Part shown: positions 34,217 through 43,608 of the stretch, piece by piece
Position numbering within the stretch: position 1 is the first letter of the stretch
How the letters are laid out: the number at the start of each line of letters is the position of its first letter
Notes under the pieces: model-generated
Databases searched by the model: none
The model's input: the letters and a program-made list of their open reading frames with translations, nothing else
Told to the model about the DNA's origin: nothing
Source of the DNA: an uncultured Bdellovibrionales bacterium
GTDB lineage: Bacteria > Bdellovibrionota > Bdellovibrionia > Bdellovibrionales > Bdellovibrionaceae
Direction: 5' to 3'
NCBI GenBank assembly: GCA_903926205.1
Contig: CAIYID010000050.1
Span: forward strand, 1 to 64,000
Length of the DNA stretch: 64,000 nt
Made by a program: the position numbers and the translations under genes

Positions 34217-34729
34217 ATGGAAAATTCAATCGAACTTGAAAATGAAACAATTAAAGACCTGCATCACGATGTTTTGGGCGATATCGCAGCGACCACGAGT
34301 AAGGCTTTTGGTTTTATGGCGAATGCTTTTGATAATGCCGTTGCGAAACTAAATAAACAAATCAGAGGCATTGATACGGCCCATATTACCAAAGTCTGCG
34401 TTGATGCAAAAAATGACATTGTATCGAATGTCCGCCATAGCGAGGTCTGTTCGACAGCTTGTTCTGGTGTATTTTCAAATTTACAAAACGCGATAAAATC
34501 CATGTTTTTCGGAACGCCCCTTGGAGTGACCGTCGCCCAATTGGTGAATGGTGAGATCACAGAAGAAGATCCTCAACTGAGAGAATATTATATGAGTCTC
34601 GGTATGGATATTGTGAAGTTCACACGAGAGGCCAGCGCGGCAAAAAATAGCGAAAATTTAGTCATTATTAAAACTTCAAATTATAGATTTTCACAAGTGA
34701 GACACAGCAATGACGACAGACAGCAGTGA
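34217..34729 (+). CDS. Unknown soluble protein upstream of mamK
   Basis: ATG 34217 follows TGAGGT; the earlier in-frame start at 34205 is less likely. The roughly 170-residue protein is mostly helical, with two cysteines close together (SEVCSTACSG) and a moderately hydrophobic segment 'FFGTPLGVTVAQL'. No family is recognised. Its 3' end overlaps mamK by 20 nt, so the two are translationally linked and the product may assist MamK. Confidence 0.6.
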   Translation: MENSIELENETIKDLHHDVLGDIAATTSKAFGFMANAFDNAVAKLNKQIRGIDTAHITKVCVDAKNDIVSNVRHSEVCSTACSGVFSNLQNAIKSMFFGTPLGVTVAQLVNGEITEEDPQLREYYMSLGMDIVKFTREASAAKNSENLVIIKTSNYRFSQVRHSNDDRQQ

Positions 34730-35855
34730 TAACGATAAGAATATTCTCGAAAAACTGATTGGTGGAATTAAAGAAGCTGTTGATGTTAACAGCACGGACA
34801 AGCTTCTTGAAAAAGTCAGTGTACTTCAAGAGTCTGAAAAGCTCGTTGATGAGAAAAAAACTGAGACTTCAGCAAAGAGTCCTGTTGGCTTAGACGTTGG
34901 CACCAGTCGCATTGTGGGTTTAAGGATTGTTGATAATCAACTTGTTCCTAATGATCAGCTCAATGCCTTTTTTACGATTCCTCCCTCCATATTTGCCAAA
35001 GACATGCTCAATAAAAATAAAATCCAACATGTTGAGCTTGAAAATGGCCAATTGGCAGTTCTGAGCTATGGCGCGCAGGAGTTTGGTAATATTTTTAACG
35101 GTGAAATTCGTCGGCCAATGAGTCACGGTCTTTTAAAAGCCGAAGAACCTGAAGCTATTCAGATCATCAAAGAAATCATCAAACTCGCAGTAGGTAAGCC
35201 GAAAGAAATTGGTACGAGCTTATGCTTTGGTGTTCCGGCTCCTAAGGCCGGCTTTGAGAGCGATCTTATTTTCCATGAATCCATGATCAAACGCTATTTG
35301 GTGGGTTTAGGTTACAAAGCCAAAAGTATCACTGAAGGCATGGCCATTGTTCTTTCTGAGCTTTCCCGGGATAATTTTACGGGCATTGGTATCAGCATGG
35401 GTGGCGGAATGTGCAATGTTTGTTTCTCTTTTTTATCAGTGCCGATCATCGTGTTTAGTGTTTCTAAGGGCGGTGATGATATTGATTTGAATGTTTCTCG
35501 GGTGGTGAATGAAACGCGCAATCGTGTGCGAGTAATGAAAGAAGAGTCCCTCGATCTTTCGCGCGCACCTCGAAATAAAATTGAAAACGCTTTTGAAATT
35601 TATTATGAAGATTTGATTTTAAGTGTTTTGACTCAATTGAATGCCGTGCTTTCACAGGCGCAAAATATGCCTAAACTTCATCAGGCGATACCTATTGTTT
35701 TGGCGGGCGGTACGTGTATGCCTATTGGTTTCAAAATGAAATTTGAGAAAATTTTGAAACAAGTGACTTTGCCAATTCAAATTTCAGAAGTTCGTATGGC
35801 GACGGATCCGATGAGAGCCACTGCCAAGGGCGCTTTGATCAATGCAGGAGTTTAA
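34710..35855 (+). CDS. mamK: MamK, actin-like magnetosome filament protein
   Basis: The 381-residue protein has an N-terminal extension of about 55 residues. The actin/MreB fold follows, with phosphate-1 motif LDVGTSRIVGL (about 58-68), phosphate-2 motif IGISMGGGMCNV, and adenosine motif VLAGGTCMPIGF. This matches MamK, which forms dynamic filaments that hold the magnetosome chain in line. Its operon also encodes a PilZ-like protein and a MinD-type ATPase directly downstream (TAATG overlap). It is the most canonical of three actin-like proteins in the window. Confidence 0.85.
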   Translation: MTTDSSDNDKNILEKLIGGIKEAVDVNSTDKLLEKVSVLQESEKLVDEKKTETSAKSPVGLDVGTSRIVGLRIVDNQLVPNDQLNAFFTIPPSIFAKDMLNKNKIQHVELENGQLAVLSYGAQEFGNIFNGEIRRPMSHGLLKAEEPEAIQIIKEIIKLAVGKPKEIGTSLCFGVPAPKAGFESDLIFHESMIKRYLVGLGYKAKSITEGMAIVLSELSRDNFTGIGISMGGGMCNVCFSFLSVPIIVFSVSKGGDDIDLNVSRVVNETRNRVRVMKEESLDLSRAPRNKIENAFEIYYEDLILSVLTQLNAVLSQAQNMPKLHQAIPIVLAGGTCMPIGFKMKFEKILKQVTLPIQISEVRMATDPMRATAKGALINAGV

Positions 35856-36151
35856 TGCTAATCCTTGATGATAAAAGAAAAGATCTACGAATTGAGTCGG
35901 TAAAGGCGCAATTCGAGTTTGAAGGCCAAGTCTTCAATATCCAAAACATCTCGAGGGATGCTTTGTTGTTTTCAAATATTTACGGATTTACTCCGAGTTT
36001 GTTGGAGCGGTTAACGGCAGGTCCTTTCGAATTCTCCTTGGTCGACTCACTCAATGGGAGCAAGCTCAAGCTCTGGGGTCGAGTCGTTCGCTGTCTTGAG
36101 GTTGGAGAGGTGATTTGTGGTATTGCCGTTTCTTTCGGGTTTGACCAATAA
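35855..36151 (+). CDS. PilZ-like c-di-GMP-binding domain protein
   Basis: The 98-residue protein is a small beta barrel with an R-K-D-L-R element near the N-terminus (PilZ R-x3-R) and N-I-S-R-D-A in place of the usual (D/N)-x-S-x-x-G, so the final Gly is Ala. It may bind c-di-GMP weakly or be a degenerate PilZ adaptor. The start overlaps the mamK stop and its 3' end overlaps the next gene by 35 nt. Its tie to MamK suggests second-messenger control of chain position (inference). Confidence 0.6.
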   Translation: MLILDDKRKDLRIESVKAQFEFEGQVFNIQNISRDALLFSNIYGFTPSLLERLTAGPFEFSLVDSLNGSKLKLWGRVVRCLEVGEVICGIAVSFGFDQ

Positions 36152-37031
36152 AAAACAAGTAAAAAGAGTGATTGCCATTGGCGGCTCAAAGGGCGGCATT
36201 GGCAAAACTGTGGTTTCTGTCAACTTAGCGCTTGCGCTTTCTCGGATTGGAAAATCCGTCGTCATTTTTGATGCTGATTTAGGTAATGCCAATTGCCACA
36301 CACTGCTTGGTGTTCGACGAATTGAAAAATCTCTCGATGATTATTTATTAGGTAAGGCTTCGATGGAAGAGATGACCGTCACCACGCCTTTTCCGAATCT
36401 AAAGCTCATTTGTGGAGCTTCAAGTAAAGCGGATCAACTTTTACGTGATCCTGCTCAAAAAGCGCGACTTTTTGGGGATTTATCGGCTTTGACTTATGAT
36501 TTCGTTCTTTTTGATTTAGGTGCTGGCGTTGGCGATGAGATGCTGGAGTTATACAATCTTGCGGATGAAAAGATCATGGTGGCAACGTCGCAGTTCACCG
36601 CTTTGCAAAATGCTTACTCCTTTGTAAAATCTGCTTACCTGCTTGAAATTAAAAGTCGACCACATTTAAACATACTCCTTAGCAACGTTGGAGAAGATCC
36701 AATAAAGTTAAGAAATCTCATGCAGCAGTTATCAGATTCCTCTTCAGAAAAAGCGGAGTATGCAGCTGTCATGAAGCGACAAAGATTTAGCATTATTGGA
36801 AATATGATGAATAATCAGAATGACCTCAATATTATTCATAAGCTCAGTTCTATTGTAAAAGAATATTTGGGTTTAGAAACTCAATTCCTCGGCGCTCTCG
36901 CTCAAAGCACGGAGGTTCAATCGTCCATTAATAAATTGACGCCTTTTCTCGAGTTGTTTCCGAATTGTGAAAACAGTCAAGAGCTGCGAACCATCGCCAT
37001 CAAAATCAACAGTCAGCAAGAAGCGGGTTAG
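36117..37031 (+). CDS. MinD/FleN-type ParA-superfamily ATPase
   Basis: The frame starts at GTG 36117. The 304-residue protein has a deviant Walker A (GGSKGGIGKTVVSVNLA near 25), a switch I region with FDADLGNAN, and a switch II FDLGAGVGDE in place of the ParA DTPP. This pattern is typical of FleN/YlxH/MinD-like regulators. It lacks an obvious C-terminal membrane-binding helix. These ATPases place flagella, pili and organelles. In the MamK operon it probably positions the magnetosome chain or couples it to the cell pole. Confidence 0.82.
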   Translation: MVLPFLSGLTNKKQVKRVIAIGGSKGGIGKTVVSVNLALALSRIGKSVVIFDADLGNANCHTLLGVRRIEKSLDDYLLGKASMEEMTVTTPFPNLKLICGASSKADQLLRDPAQKARLFGDLSALTYDFVLFDLGAGVGDEMLELYNLADEKIMVATSQFTALQNAYSFVKSAYLLEIKSRPHLNILLSNVGEDPIKLRNLMQQLSDSSSEKAEYAAVMKRQRFSIIGNMMNNQNDLNIIHKLSSIVKEYLGLETQFLGALAQSTEVQSSINKLTPFLELFPNCENSQELRTIAIKINSQQEAG

Positions 37032-37356
37032 AAGCTGGCTCCTTTTCGTGATGATAGCTTTTTTTGTTCGAAACCTATAGCGAATTTTATCTGGCCTCAT
37101 AAATCGCGAAGGCACTCAAATTTCATTTGAAACTTATTGCCGCGACTTCAACTTTGGTTAGCGTACTAACCAAAGTTTCTTAATTCTTAAAGAAAAATAG
37201 AGACTTTTTGTTTGTACGCAAAAAAAGAAAAGTCGAGTCAGTGAATGGCGGTAAATCACAAGATGGTTTCTCGACTTATGAAAACTCATCGTTAGTCACG
37301 GGCGTTGGCACGGAGGATGACAATCATCACCACGAAAGGGAGGTGATTCGTTGAGG
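37032..37356. other. 325-nt convergent intergenic region
   Basis: The gap lies between the end of the mamK operon (plus) and the end of the sulfate transport operon (minus). It contains the hairpin listed separately and AT-rich DNA on both sides. I see no reading frame with gene character. Confidence 0.6.
37150..37177. terminator. Hairpin terminator candidate
   Basis: A perfect 12-bp inverted repeat (AACTTTGGTTAG and complement) around a CGTA loop is followed by TCTTAATTCTT, a weak T-tract. Its place between two convergent operons supports a terminator role. Confidence 0.7.
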
Positions 37357-38451
37357 CTAAGTTCTCTGAAACACCTTGAGCTGTGAGGGAATAATTCGGA
37401 CTTGCAAACCTTCCGTGAGTTGACGTTTCTGAACTTCGGCTCTTGAGAGCTCCACTTCAAAACTTTGCGGGAGCCCGCTGTCTTCAAGATTTTCAATCGC
37501 AGATAATTCAAGTCGTGAGGTCGCACCAAAAGAGAGAATTCGGTCAATCTGGGCGAGCACTCCATCAGAGTTTTTATTTTCGCCTTCAATGGCTGGAACA
37601 ATATCCAATTCGTGAGGGCGCGCAAAGGCCACCACGGGAGTGCCCGGAGCCAAACCTGTGTCTAAGCCGTGCTTGAGATTTTGGTCTCCAACTTGAATAT
37701 TTGTGCCTTCGACACGTCCGTGGAAAAAATTCACATTGCCTAAAAAGCCGTAAACAAAAGGGGTGGCCGGGTGATCATAGACTTCATCAGGATTACCGAT
37801 TTGCTCCACTTTCCCGTGGTTCATTAAGACCACGCGATCCGAAACTTCGAGAGCTTCTTCTTGATCGTGGGTAACGAGAATCGAGGTGATATGTAATTCG
37901 TCATGAAGTTTGCGTAACCAACGTCGTAATTCTTTCCGCACTTTGGCATCGAGGGCACCAAAAGGTTCGTCGAGCAATAAGACTTTGGGCTCCACCGCTA
38001 AGGCGCGCGCCAACGCAATTCGCTGTCGCTGCCCACCAGAAAGCTGAGAAGGAAATCGATCGTGGAGCCAATCTAGTTGCACCAGATTAAGTAAGTCGTG
38101 CACCTTTTTGTTGATTTGCTCTTTGCTGGGACGCTCTTTTTTATTTTTTACGCGTAGGCCGAAAGCGACATTTTCAAAAACTGTCATATGCCGAAAAAGA
38201 GCATAATGCTGAAAAACAAAACCCACTTGACGTTCACGAACATGAGTCTCTGAGGCATCATCACCTTCCAAAAGCACGTGACCCTGATCGGCTGTTTCCA
38301 GGCCAGCGATAATTCGAAGAAGAGTTGTTTTGCCACAGCCCGAGGGTCCCAGCAAAGTGACAAGCTCTCCAGTGGGAAAGCTTAATGACACATCATCAAG
38401 AGCGATAAAGTCTCCGAAAGTTTTGCGAATATTTTTAACTTCAATACTCAT
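37357..38451 (-). CDS. cysA: Sulfate/thiosulfate ABC importer ATPase CysA
   Basis: The 364-residue protein has Walker [10 protein letters not shown], signature [15 protein letters not shown], Walker [12 protein letters not shown] and the switch His in [11 protein letters not shown]-terminal TOBE-type regulatory domain follows (about 240-364). The F-G-A-T-S-R-x-E-L segment there is typical of CysA. It energises sulfate and thiosulfate uptake by CysT and CysW. It is the last gene of the minus-strand order cysP-cysT-cysW-cysA. Confidence 0.9.
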   Translation of the reverse strand: MSIEVKNIRKTFGDFIALDDVSLSFPTGELVTLLGPSGCGKTTLLRIIAGLETADQGHVLLEGDDASETHVRERQVGFVFQHYALFRHMTVFENVAFGLRVKNKKERPSKEQINKKVHDLLNLVQLDWLHDRFPSQLSGGQRQRIALARALAVEPKVLLLDEPFGALDAKVRKELRRWLRKLHDELHITSILVTHDQEEALEVSDRVVLMNHGKVEQIGNPDEVYDHPATPFVYGFLGNVNFFHGRVEGTNIQVGDQNLKHGLDTGLAPGTPVVAFARPHELDIVPAIEGENKNSDGVLAQIDRILSFGATSRLELSAIENLEDSGLPQSFEVELSRAEVQKRQLTEGLQVRIIPSQLKVFQRT

Positions 38452-38472
38452 AAGAGTCCTTCATTGTTTGGT

Positions 38473-39363
38473 TCATAAATCAGTCTCGTTGTTTGCTTCC
38501 ATGCTGAGGGGCTTGGACTCAGTTTCTAAACGAAGATGCCATTCAATATAAGTTTTTATCGCCAGAGTGAGTAAAGCTAAAAGAGCTAAAATAGAAGCCA
38601 TCGCAAAGGCCGCCGCAAAGTTATATTCATTGTAGAGGATCTCGACGTGCAAGGGAATGGTGTTAGTGTAGCCTCGGATATGACCCGACACCACGGACAC
38701 AGCGCCAAATTCACCCATGGCTCGCGCGTTACAGAGAATCACTCCATAAAGCAGGCCCCATTTAATATTGGGAAGTGTGACTTTCCAAAGAGTTTGCCAG
38801 CCGTTGGCTCCTAAGACGGTGGCGGCTTCTTCCTCTTCGCGGCCTTGAGCTTCCATCAGGGGAATGAGCTCTCTAGCGACGAGTGGGAAAGTTACAAAGA
38901 GGGTTGCAAGTACAATTCCTGGAACGGCAAAAATAATTTTAATATTGTGCTCAGCGAGCCCACGACCGAGCCAGCCTTGGGCTCCAAAAACCAGAACATA
39001 AACCAAACCGGCAATTACCGGAGAGACTGAGAACGGCAAATCAATTAAAGTAATAAGAAGCTGCTTCCATTTAAAATCAAATTTTGTGATGGCCCAAGCT
39101 GCGGCCACTCCAAAAACCAAATTTAGAGGAACGGCTATCAGCGCGACTGTTAAACTGAGTTTTATCGCGGTCAAGGCATCTGGTTCGAAGATGGCCTTGA
39201 GGTAAACCTCCCAGCCCTTGTGAAGTGCTTGCGCGAAAACTGAAATGAGAGGCAAGAGCAAAAAAAATCCAAAAAAACTAAGAGACAAAAATAAAAGAAG
39301 TCCCTTCACCCATCGGGGCTCTCGGGTGGCCGCGTTTTTTTCAAACCTTGAAGCTCGTTTCAT
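38473..39363 (-). CDS. cysW: Sulfate ABC importer permease CysW
   Basis: The 296-residue membrane protein has six helices and the EAA loop E-E-E-A-A[10 protein letters not shown] that contacts CysA. The '[15 protein letters not shown]' stretch and the [17 protein letters not shown]-type segment are characteristic of CysW. Its start overlaps the cysT stop by ATGA. Confidence 0.9.
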   Translation of the reverse strand: MKRASRFEKNAATREPRWVKGLLLFLSLSFFGFFLLLPLISVFAQALHKGWEVYLKAIFEPDALTAIKLSLTVALIAVPLNLVFGVAAAWAITKFDFKWKQLLITLIDLPFSVSPVIAGLVYVLVFGAQGWLGRGLAEHNIKIIFAVPGIVLATLFVTFPLVARELIPLMEAQGREEEEAATVLGANGWQTLWKVTLPNIKWGLLYGVILCNARAMGEFGAVSVVSGHIRGYTNTIPLHVEILYNEYNFAAAFAMASILALLALLTLAIKTYIEWHLRLETESKPLSMEANNETDL

Positions 39364-40226
39364 AAGTTTCTACCCGTGCGCTTCGCGGTCCACGCTTGCA
39401 AACCATTGATGAGTAATAAAAGTAAAAGCGAAATAAAAAGCATGACGACAGCAATGGCCGTAGCGCCGGCGGTGTCGTATTGTTCCAGTTTGGTGATAAT
39501 GATCAAAGGAGTGATTTCTGAAACCAGAGGAATATTGCCTGCAATAAAAATAACAGAACCATATTCTCCGACGGAGCGGGCAAAGGCTAAGGCAAAGCCT
39601 GTTAAGATGGCGGGGAACAAAGTCGGAAGGATCACAAAACGAAAAGTCTGCCAGCGAGTGGCGCCGAGGCTAGAGGCTGCTTCTTCATATTCCAGTTCAA
39701 GATCTTCTAAAATGGGTTGAACGGTGCGAACAACAAAGGGCAGCCCAATAAATATTAAGGCCATTAAGATACCCAAAGGGGTGAAGGCAACTTTGAGGCC
39801 AAGAGGCTCGAGGTAACGTCCAACCCACCCATTTTTTGAATAAAGAGAGGCTAGTGCGATTCCCGTGACGGCGGTGGGGAGCGCAAAAGGTAAATCAATC
39901 AAAGAATCCACTAATTTTTTTCCGAAGAAATTGTAGCGCACTAAAACCCAAGCGAGCATCAGGCCAAAAATAGAATTAATGAGGCCTGCCATAAGCGCAG
40001 CGCCAAAGCTTAAACGATAGGAAGCCAACAACCGCGGAGCGGTGACTGTTTCCCAAAAAGCAGAGGCGTTCAAGGTGCTGGCTTTGAGAACCACTGCGGA
40101 CAAGGGAATAAGAACAATCAAAGCCAGATAGACGAGCGTGAAGCCCAGCGAAAGACCGAAGCCTGGAAATAATTGATTATTCCGAGTGGGTTTTCGAATT
40201 CTGAGCATGGTTTCGTTGGGCTTCAT
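39360..40226 (-). CDS. cysT: Sulfate ABC importer permease CysT (CysU)
   Basis: The 288-residue membrane protein has six helices, the EAA loop [15 protein letters not shown], and the '[15 protein letters not shown]' and '[17 protein letters not shown]' segments diagnostic for CysT/CysU. It forms the channel with CysW. A 48-nt gap separates it from the binding-protein gene upstream. Confidence 0.9.
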   Translation of the reverse strand: MKPNETMLRIRKPTRNNQLFPGFGLSLGFTLVYLALIVLIPLSAVVLKASTLNASAFWETVTAPRLLASYRLSFGAALMAGLINSIFGLMLAWVLVRYNFFGKKLVDSLIDLPFALPTAVTGIALASLYSKNGWVGRYLEPLGLKVAFTPLGILMALIFIGLPFVVRTVQPILEDLELEYEEAASSLGATRWQTFRFVILPTLFPAILTGFALAFARSVGEYGSVIFIAGNIPLVSEITPLIIITKLEQYDTAGATAIAVVMLFISLLLLLLINGLQAWTAKRTGRNL

Positions 40227-40274
40227 GGGAATATTTTTCGTTTTTAAAAATGTTATTGCAAAGTTAATGTGCTG

Positions 40275-41288
40275 CTATTTTATGATGATTTCGTCAAAAA
40301 TACCGCCATCATTGAAGTGGGTTTTTTGCGCTTTTTTCCAACCGCCGAAGACTTTATCAATGGTGATCAGTTTAACTTTGGCAAATTGCTTGGTGTATTT
40401 TGCGGCGATTTGAGTGTCGCGAGGACGGTAGTAGTGCTTGCCCGCAATTTCTTGACCCTCTTTTGAATAGAGATATTTCAAGTAAGCCGTCGCTACTTTC
40501 CGAGTGCCTTTTTTATCCACCACTGTGTCTACGAGGGAAACAGAGGGCTCCGCGAGGATCGAAAGTGAAGGAGTGATGATTTCATATTTTTCAGGGCCGA
40601 GTTCTTTGACGGCAAGGTAAGCTTCGTTCTCCCATGAAATTAAAACGTCTCCGATACCGCGCTCAGTAAAAGTCGTGGTTGCGCCGCGGGCCCCAGAATC
40701 TAAAACTTTCACGTTAGCAAAAAGCTTTTTCACGAAATCTTTTGCCGTCGCCTCGGTGCCATCTTTTTGTTTAAGAGCATAAGCCCAAGCCGCGAGATAA
40801 TTCCAACGGGCTCCGCCAGAGGTTTTTGGATTGGGAGTAATCACTTCAATTCCAGGTTTTACAAGATCATTCCAATCTTTGATGCCCTTGGGGTTTCCCT
40901 TGCGAACAAGAAAAACAATCGTTGAGGTGTAAGGAGCCGAGTTGAATTTAAGGCGCTTTTGCCAGTCTTTTTTTACCAAGTTTTTTTCTTGAAGAATGTC
41001 GATATCATAAGCCAGCGCCAGCGTGACGACGTCGGCCTCAAGGCCATCAAGGACCGCTCGGGCTTGTTTGCCAGAACCGCCGTGGGACTGTTTTACGAGA
41101 ACCACTTCGCCTGTAGTTTTCTTCCAATATTCAATAAAGGATGTATTAAATTCTTGATAAAGTTCACGTGTGGGATCGTAGGAAACATTTAAAAGTTCAG
41201 CGTCTGCAAGGCAGGGAGGAGAAAAACTGATGGTAGCGCCAAAACTCAGTAGCGAAGTTATTAATATCGTTGAAATTTTTAATTTCAC
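40275..41288 (-). CDS. sbp: Periplasmic sulfate-binding protein
   Basis: GTG 41288 has AAGGAG 5 nt upstream and leaves a proper signal peptide; the longer frame from 41357 is rejected. The roughly 337-residue protein has the family's N-terminal [15 protein letters not shown] and [11 protein letters not shown], followed by 'ADVVTLAL' and '[18 protein letters not shown]'. It binds sulfate (or thiosulfate; Sbp and CysP cannot be told apart here) for the CysTWA importer. It is first in the operon. Confidence 0.9.
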   Translation of the reverse strand: MKLKISTILITSLLSFGATISFSPPCLADAELLNVSYDPTRELYQEFNTSFIEYWKKTTGEVVLVKQSHGGSGKQARAVLDGLEADVVTLALAYDIDILQEKNLVKKDWQKRLKFNSAPYTSTIVFLVRKGNPKGIKDWNDLVKPGIEVITPNPKTSGGARWNYLAAWAYALKQKDGTEATAKDFVKKLFANVKVLDSGARGATTTFTERGIGDVLISWENEAYLAVKELGPEKYEIITPSLSILAEPSVSLVDTVVDKKGTRKVATAYLKYLYSKEGQEIAGKHYYRPRDTQIAAKYTKQFAKVKLITIDKVFGGWKKAQKTHFNDGGIFDEIIIK

Positions 41289-41440
41289 AAGGGCTCCTTT
41301 TTTGAAATCTTTATGGAGCTCATAAGCTATTATATTTGTGACAAAAGAAGAAAACATTATTGAATGAAGTGTAAATGTGCGTCATGTTAAAGCCTGACTA
41401 TTTAATATTGTTTCAGAACGCGTCGCAGGATATGCTTATG

Positions 41441-41461
41441 CTTGAGCTTGAGCTTGAGCTT
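41441..41461. repeat. CTTGAG hexanucleotide repeat (3.5 units)
   Basis: Three exact CTTGAG units and a half unit lie 17 nt before the ATG of a small membrane protein gene, just upstream of its GGAGG. Length changes by slippage here could alter promoter or leader spacing. Confidence 0.6.
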
Positions 41462-41477
41462 AAAAAGGGAGGCTTAT

Positions 41478-41645
41478 ATGAATTCATTTTTAGGTTTCGT
41501 TGGTGGGGTCGTTATCATTGCTGGAGGATTTTACATTCTTAGCAAAACTGGATTACTTGAAAAAGCGGGGACGACTTTGGAAGAAGTTTGCTCCAACATG
41601 GTTTCTTCATTCAAAGAAGGTTACCAACAAGGCGGAGAAGTTTAG
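41478..41645 (+). CDS. 55-residue membrane protein
   Basis: ATG 41478 has GGAGG at the right distance; the track-length frame from 41442 would translate the hexamer repeat and is unlikely. The product has one Gly/Ile-rich membrane helix (FVGGVVIIAGGFYIL) followed by an amphipathic segment with one Cys. Unknown function. It lies 93 nt before the ParA gene and may be co-transcribed with it, making it a possible membrane anchor for that system (inference). Confidence 0.55.
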   Translation: MNSFLGFVGGVVIIAGGFYILSKTGLLEKAGTTLEEVCSNMVSSFKEGYQQGGEV

Positions 41646-41738
41646 TAGTCTAGTCTTGGACATCTTTTAAATTTAGTTTTGCATTTACCTTCTAGAAACA
41701 TAAAAATATTTTCAGCTCTAGGGATGGGGGATAATGTA

Positions 41739-42635
41739 ATGAAAACGATTGCTATACAAAGTATTAAAGGTGGCACAGCCAAGACAACGACGTCGGTTCA
41801 TCTGGCGTCCGGGATATTAGAACAGGAGCCTGAGGCGAGGATTCTGTTGATAGACTCTGATCAACAATCAAGTCTCAGAACCTATTTTCGAATTTCAACC
41901 AAAGAAAATAGCGCGGACTTGAGCGAGTTTTTATTAGAAAATCGACCCTATCAGGATTGCGTTATTCCCGTTGAATTCGGTGCTGAAAATAAAAGAAAAA
42001 AAATCGACGTTATTATTTCCAACAAACGGATAGCAGACGCAGAGATGAAACTCTTTGTACTGCCACGTCGGGAAGAGTTGCTTCGCCTGCGTTTTAAGCA
42101 ACAAAATCTTGCGGCAAATTATGATTATGTCATTTTTGATTGTCCTCCGACTTTGAACTTAGTGACTTATAATGTGCTCTTGGCGAGTGACTATTTTATT
42201 ATTCCTTGTTCGATGGATATGTTCTCAGTGGTCGGCGTGAAATCGGTCATTGAGAACCTGGATGCCGTGGCTCAAGTCTTTGATGTTCGTCCCAAAGTTT
42301 TGGGCGTGCTCCCAACGATTTATGACGGTCGAAATAATTTTAATAAAGAAATGCTTGAGCAGATCAAGGTGGTGTTTGCTCACCTTGGAGTCTTTGAGCC
42401 CATTCGTATCGACGTAAAAATCAAGCGAGCGCAGATTAAAAATATGAGTGTCTTTGAGTATGATTCTGAGTGCAATGCTGCAAAAGATTACGGACAATTT
42501 GCGATAGCTGTGCTTTCCGCCTTGAACCAAGATCAGGTGCAAAGTTCGAAGACTCAAGCTGTTAGCTCCGGGTCTTTTAATCGAGCACCAGCCGAGGTTC
42601 ACTCCGAGGTTCGTTCGCTCAGAGGTTCACTGTGA
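41739..42635 (+). CDS. ParA-family ATPase
   Basis: ATG 41739 follows GGGGGAT; the earlier start at 41679 adds a non-conserved leader. The roughly 298-residue protein has a deviant Walker A (SIKGGTAKTTTSVHLA), where Ala replaces the usual Gly/V before the catalytic Lys. Walker A' is LLIDSDQQSS and Walker B DYVIFDCPPTL, as in Soj/ParA. Such ATPases segregate plasmids or chromosomes and position organelles, including carboxysomes and magnetosomes (McdA). It is coupled to the next gene by a GTGA overlap. Its setting between magnetosome blocks favours organelle positioning. Confidence 0.82.
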   Translation: MKTIAIQSIKGGTAKTTTSVHLASGILEQEPEARILLIDSDQQSSLRTYFRISTKENSADLSEFLLENRPYQDCVIPVEFGAENKRKKIDVIISNKRIADAEMKLFVLPRREELLRLRFKQQNLAANYDYVIFDCPPTLNLVTYNVLLASDYFIIPCSMDMFSVVGVKSVIENLDAVAQVFDVRPKVLGVLPTIYDGRNNFNKEMLEQIKVVFAHLGVFEPIRIDVKIKRAQIKNMSVFEYDSECNAAKDYGQFAIAVLSALNQDQVQSSKTQAVSSGSFNRAPAEVHSEVRSLRGSL

Positions 42636-43384
42636 CTAGCAAAAAAGCGAGTTCCAAGAAAAGAATCAACGATGGTGACGATATTCGCTCACTCCTCGCT
42701 TTTGAAATGAATCACAGCGAATTTAATAAGGTTGAACTTCTTCAAGGTACTTCTGCACCAACGAAATTAACAACGCCTGCTCCTGCGACGACGTCCGCTC
42801 CTGCGCCAGTGGCGGAACCTGTTCGTGTAACAGCACCGACGAGGCCCGCACCAGCGCAGGTGGTGGCACCTGTTCGCGTAACGACGCTAGTTCCGGCTCC
42901 TGCTCAAGTTCAAGTGCGCACGGCAACTCCTGCGCCGGTTCAGGCTCCTGTTTGCGCTTCAACTTCGCTCCAAATGACATCGTCGATGGAAATGGTGGTT
43001 GAAGAAAGATCAGCACCTCGAAAACAAGTGACGTCCGTTGCTGTAAAAGTGGTACCGGTCCCCGTTCCTGTGAAAGCTCCGCTTTCTGTGAGCCAAATGT
43101 CCGTTCCTAGCGCTCAGCGCGTAACTGTACAGCCGGCGGAAATCGTGTTAAGTCGGGTGGAGCAACACAAAGAAAGTGGCACTATAAAGCTTCGTTTTCA
43201 CAATCCAACTTTAAAAGAAGTGAGCGCGAGAGTGCAAACTCCATTGCCTCCCATGCAAGTCTGGATGTTGAACCTTTCAGGTAAACGCTTGCAGCAACTT
43301 AATTTCGTAAAAGGGCAAGCTTTTACGATGACAGTGAAGCCCCACGCTTTAATGAATATTGAAATTATTTTTGCAAATTGTTAG
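42632..43384 (+). CDS. Ala/Pro/Val-rich protein coupled to ParA, possible adaptor
   Basis: The GTG start overlaps the parA stop. The 250-residue protein has a Lys/Arg-rich N-terminus followed by an acidic short helix (DDIRSLLAFEM), a long Pro/Ala/Val/Thr low-complexity region (about 40-165) and a compact beta-rich C-terminal domain of about 75 residues. ParA ATPases are usually stimulated by a basic N-terminal peptide of their partner, which this protein has. It may link ParA to the magnetosome, as McdB does for carboxysomes. No homology to ParB or McdB is evident. Confidence 0.6.
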   Translation: MTSKKASSKKRINDGDDIRSLLAFEMNHSEFNKVELLQGTSAPTKLTTPAPATTSAPAPVAEPVRVTAPTRPAPAQVVAPVRVTTLVPAPAQVQVRTATPAPVQAPVCASTSLQMTSSMEMVVEERSAPRKQVTSVAVKVVPVPVPVKAPLSVSQMSVPSAQRVTVQPAEIVLSRVEQHKESGTIKLRFHNPTLKEVSARVQTPLPPMQVWMLNLSGKRLQQLNFVKGQAFTMTVKPHALMNIEIIFANC

Positions 43385-43608
43385 GTGGCTGGCTGGCGCT
43401 ATTTGTAAATTGTTGGTTGTCTCTCTCGTGTGATGATGGCTAGAGCTTCTTATGTTGGTAGGTAAGTTCTCACTTAGAGCTTTTTTTCGTCGGAGAGTTC
43501 TACTAAGTCCTAATACGCCAACAAGTCCGACTGCCGGAGAGCTTCGTCGTTCAGCTTCAATAGTCATTCATCTCACCCGATCCCTTTTTTTGCACCTCCT
43601 CACTCATT

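Noticed and set aside
36117-37031. MinD-type ATPase considered as part of a MinCDE division system or as FlhG in a flagellar operon.
   Set aside because: No minC, minE or flagellar genes are nearby, no C-terminal membrane helix is seen, and the gene overlaps the PilZ-like gene of the mamK operon.
41739-43384. ParA and its neighbour considered as a chromosomal or plasmid parAB pair.
   Set aside because: The second protein has no ParB nuclease-like or helix-turn-helix domain, and no parS-like inverted repeats or replication genes are visible.
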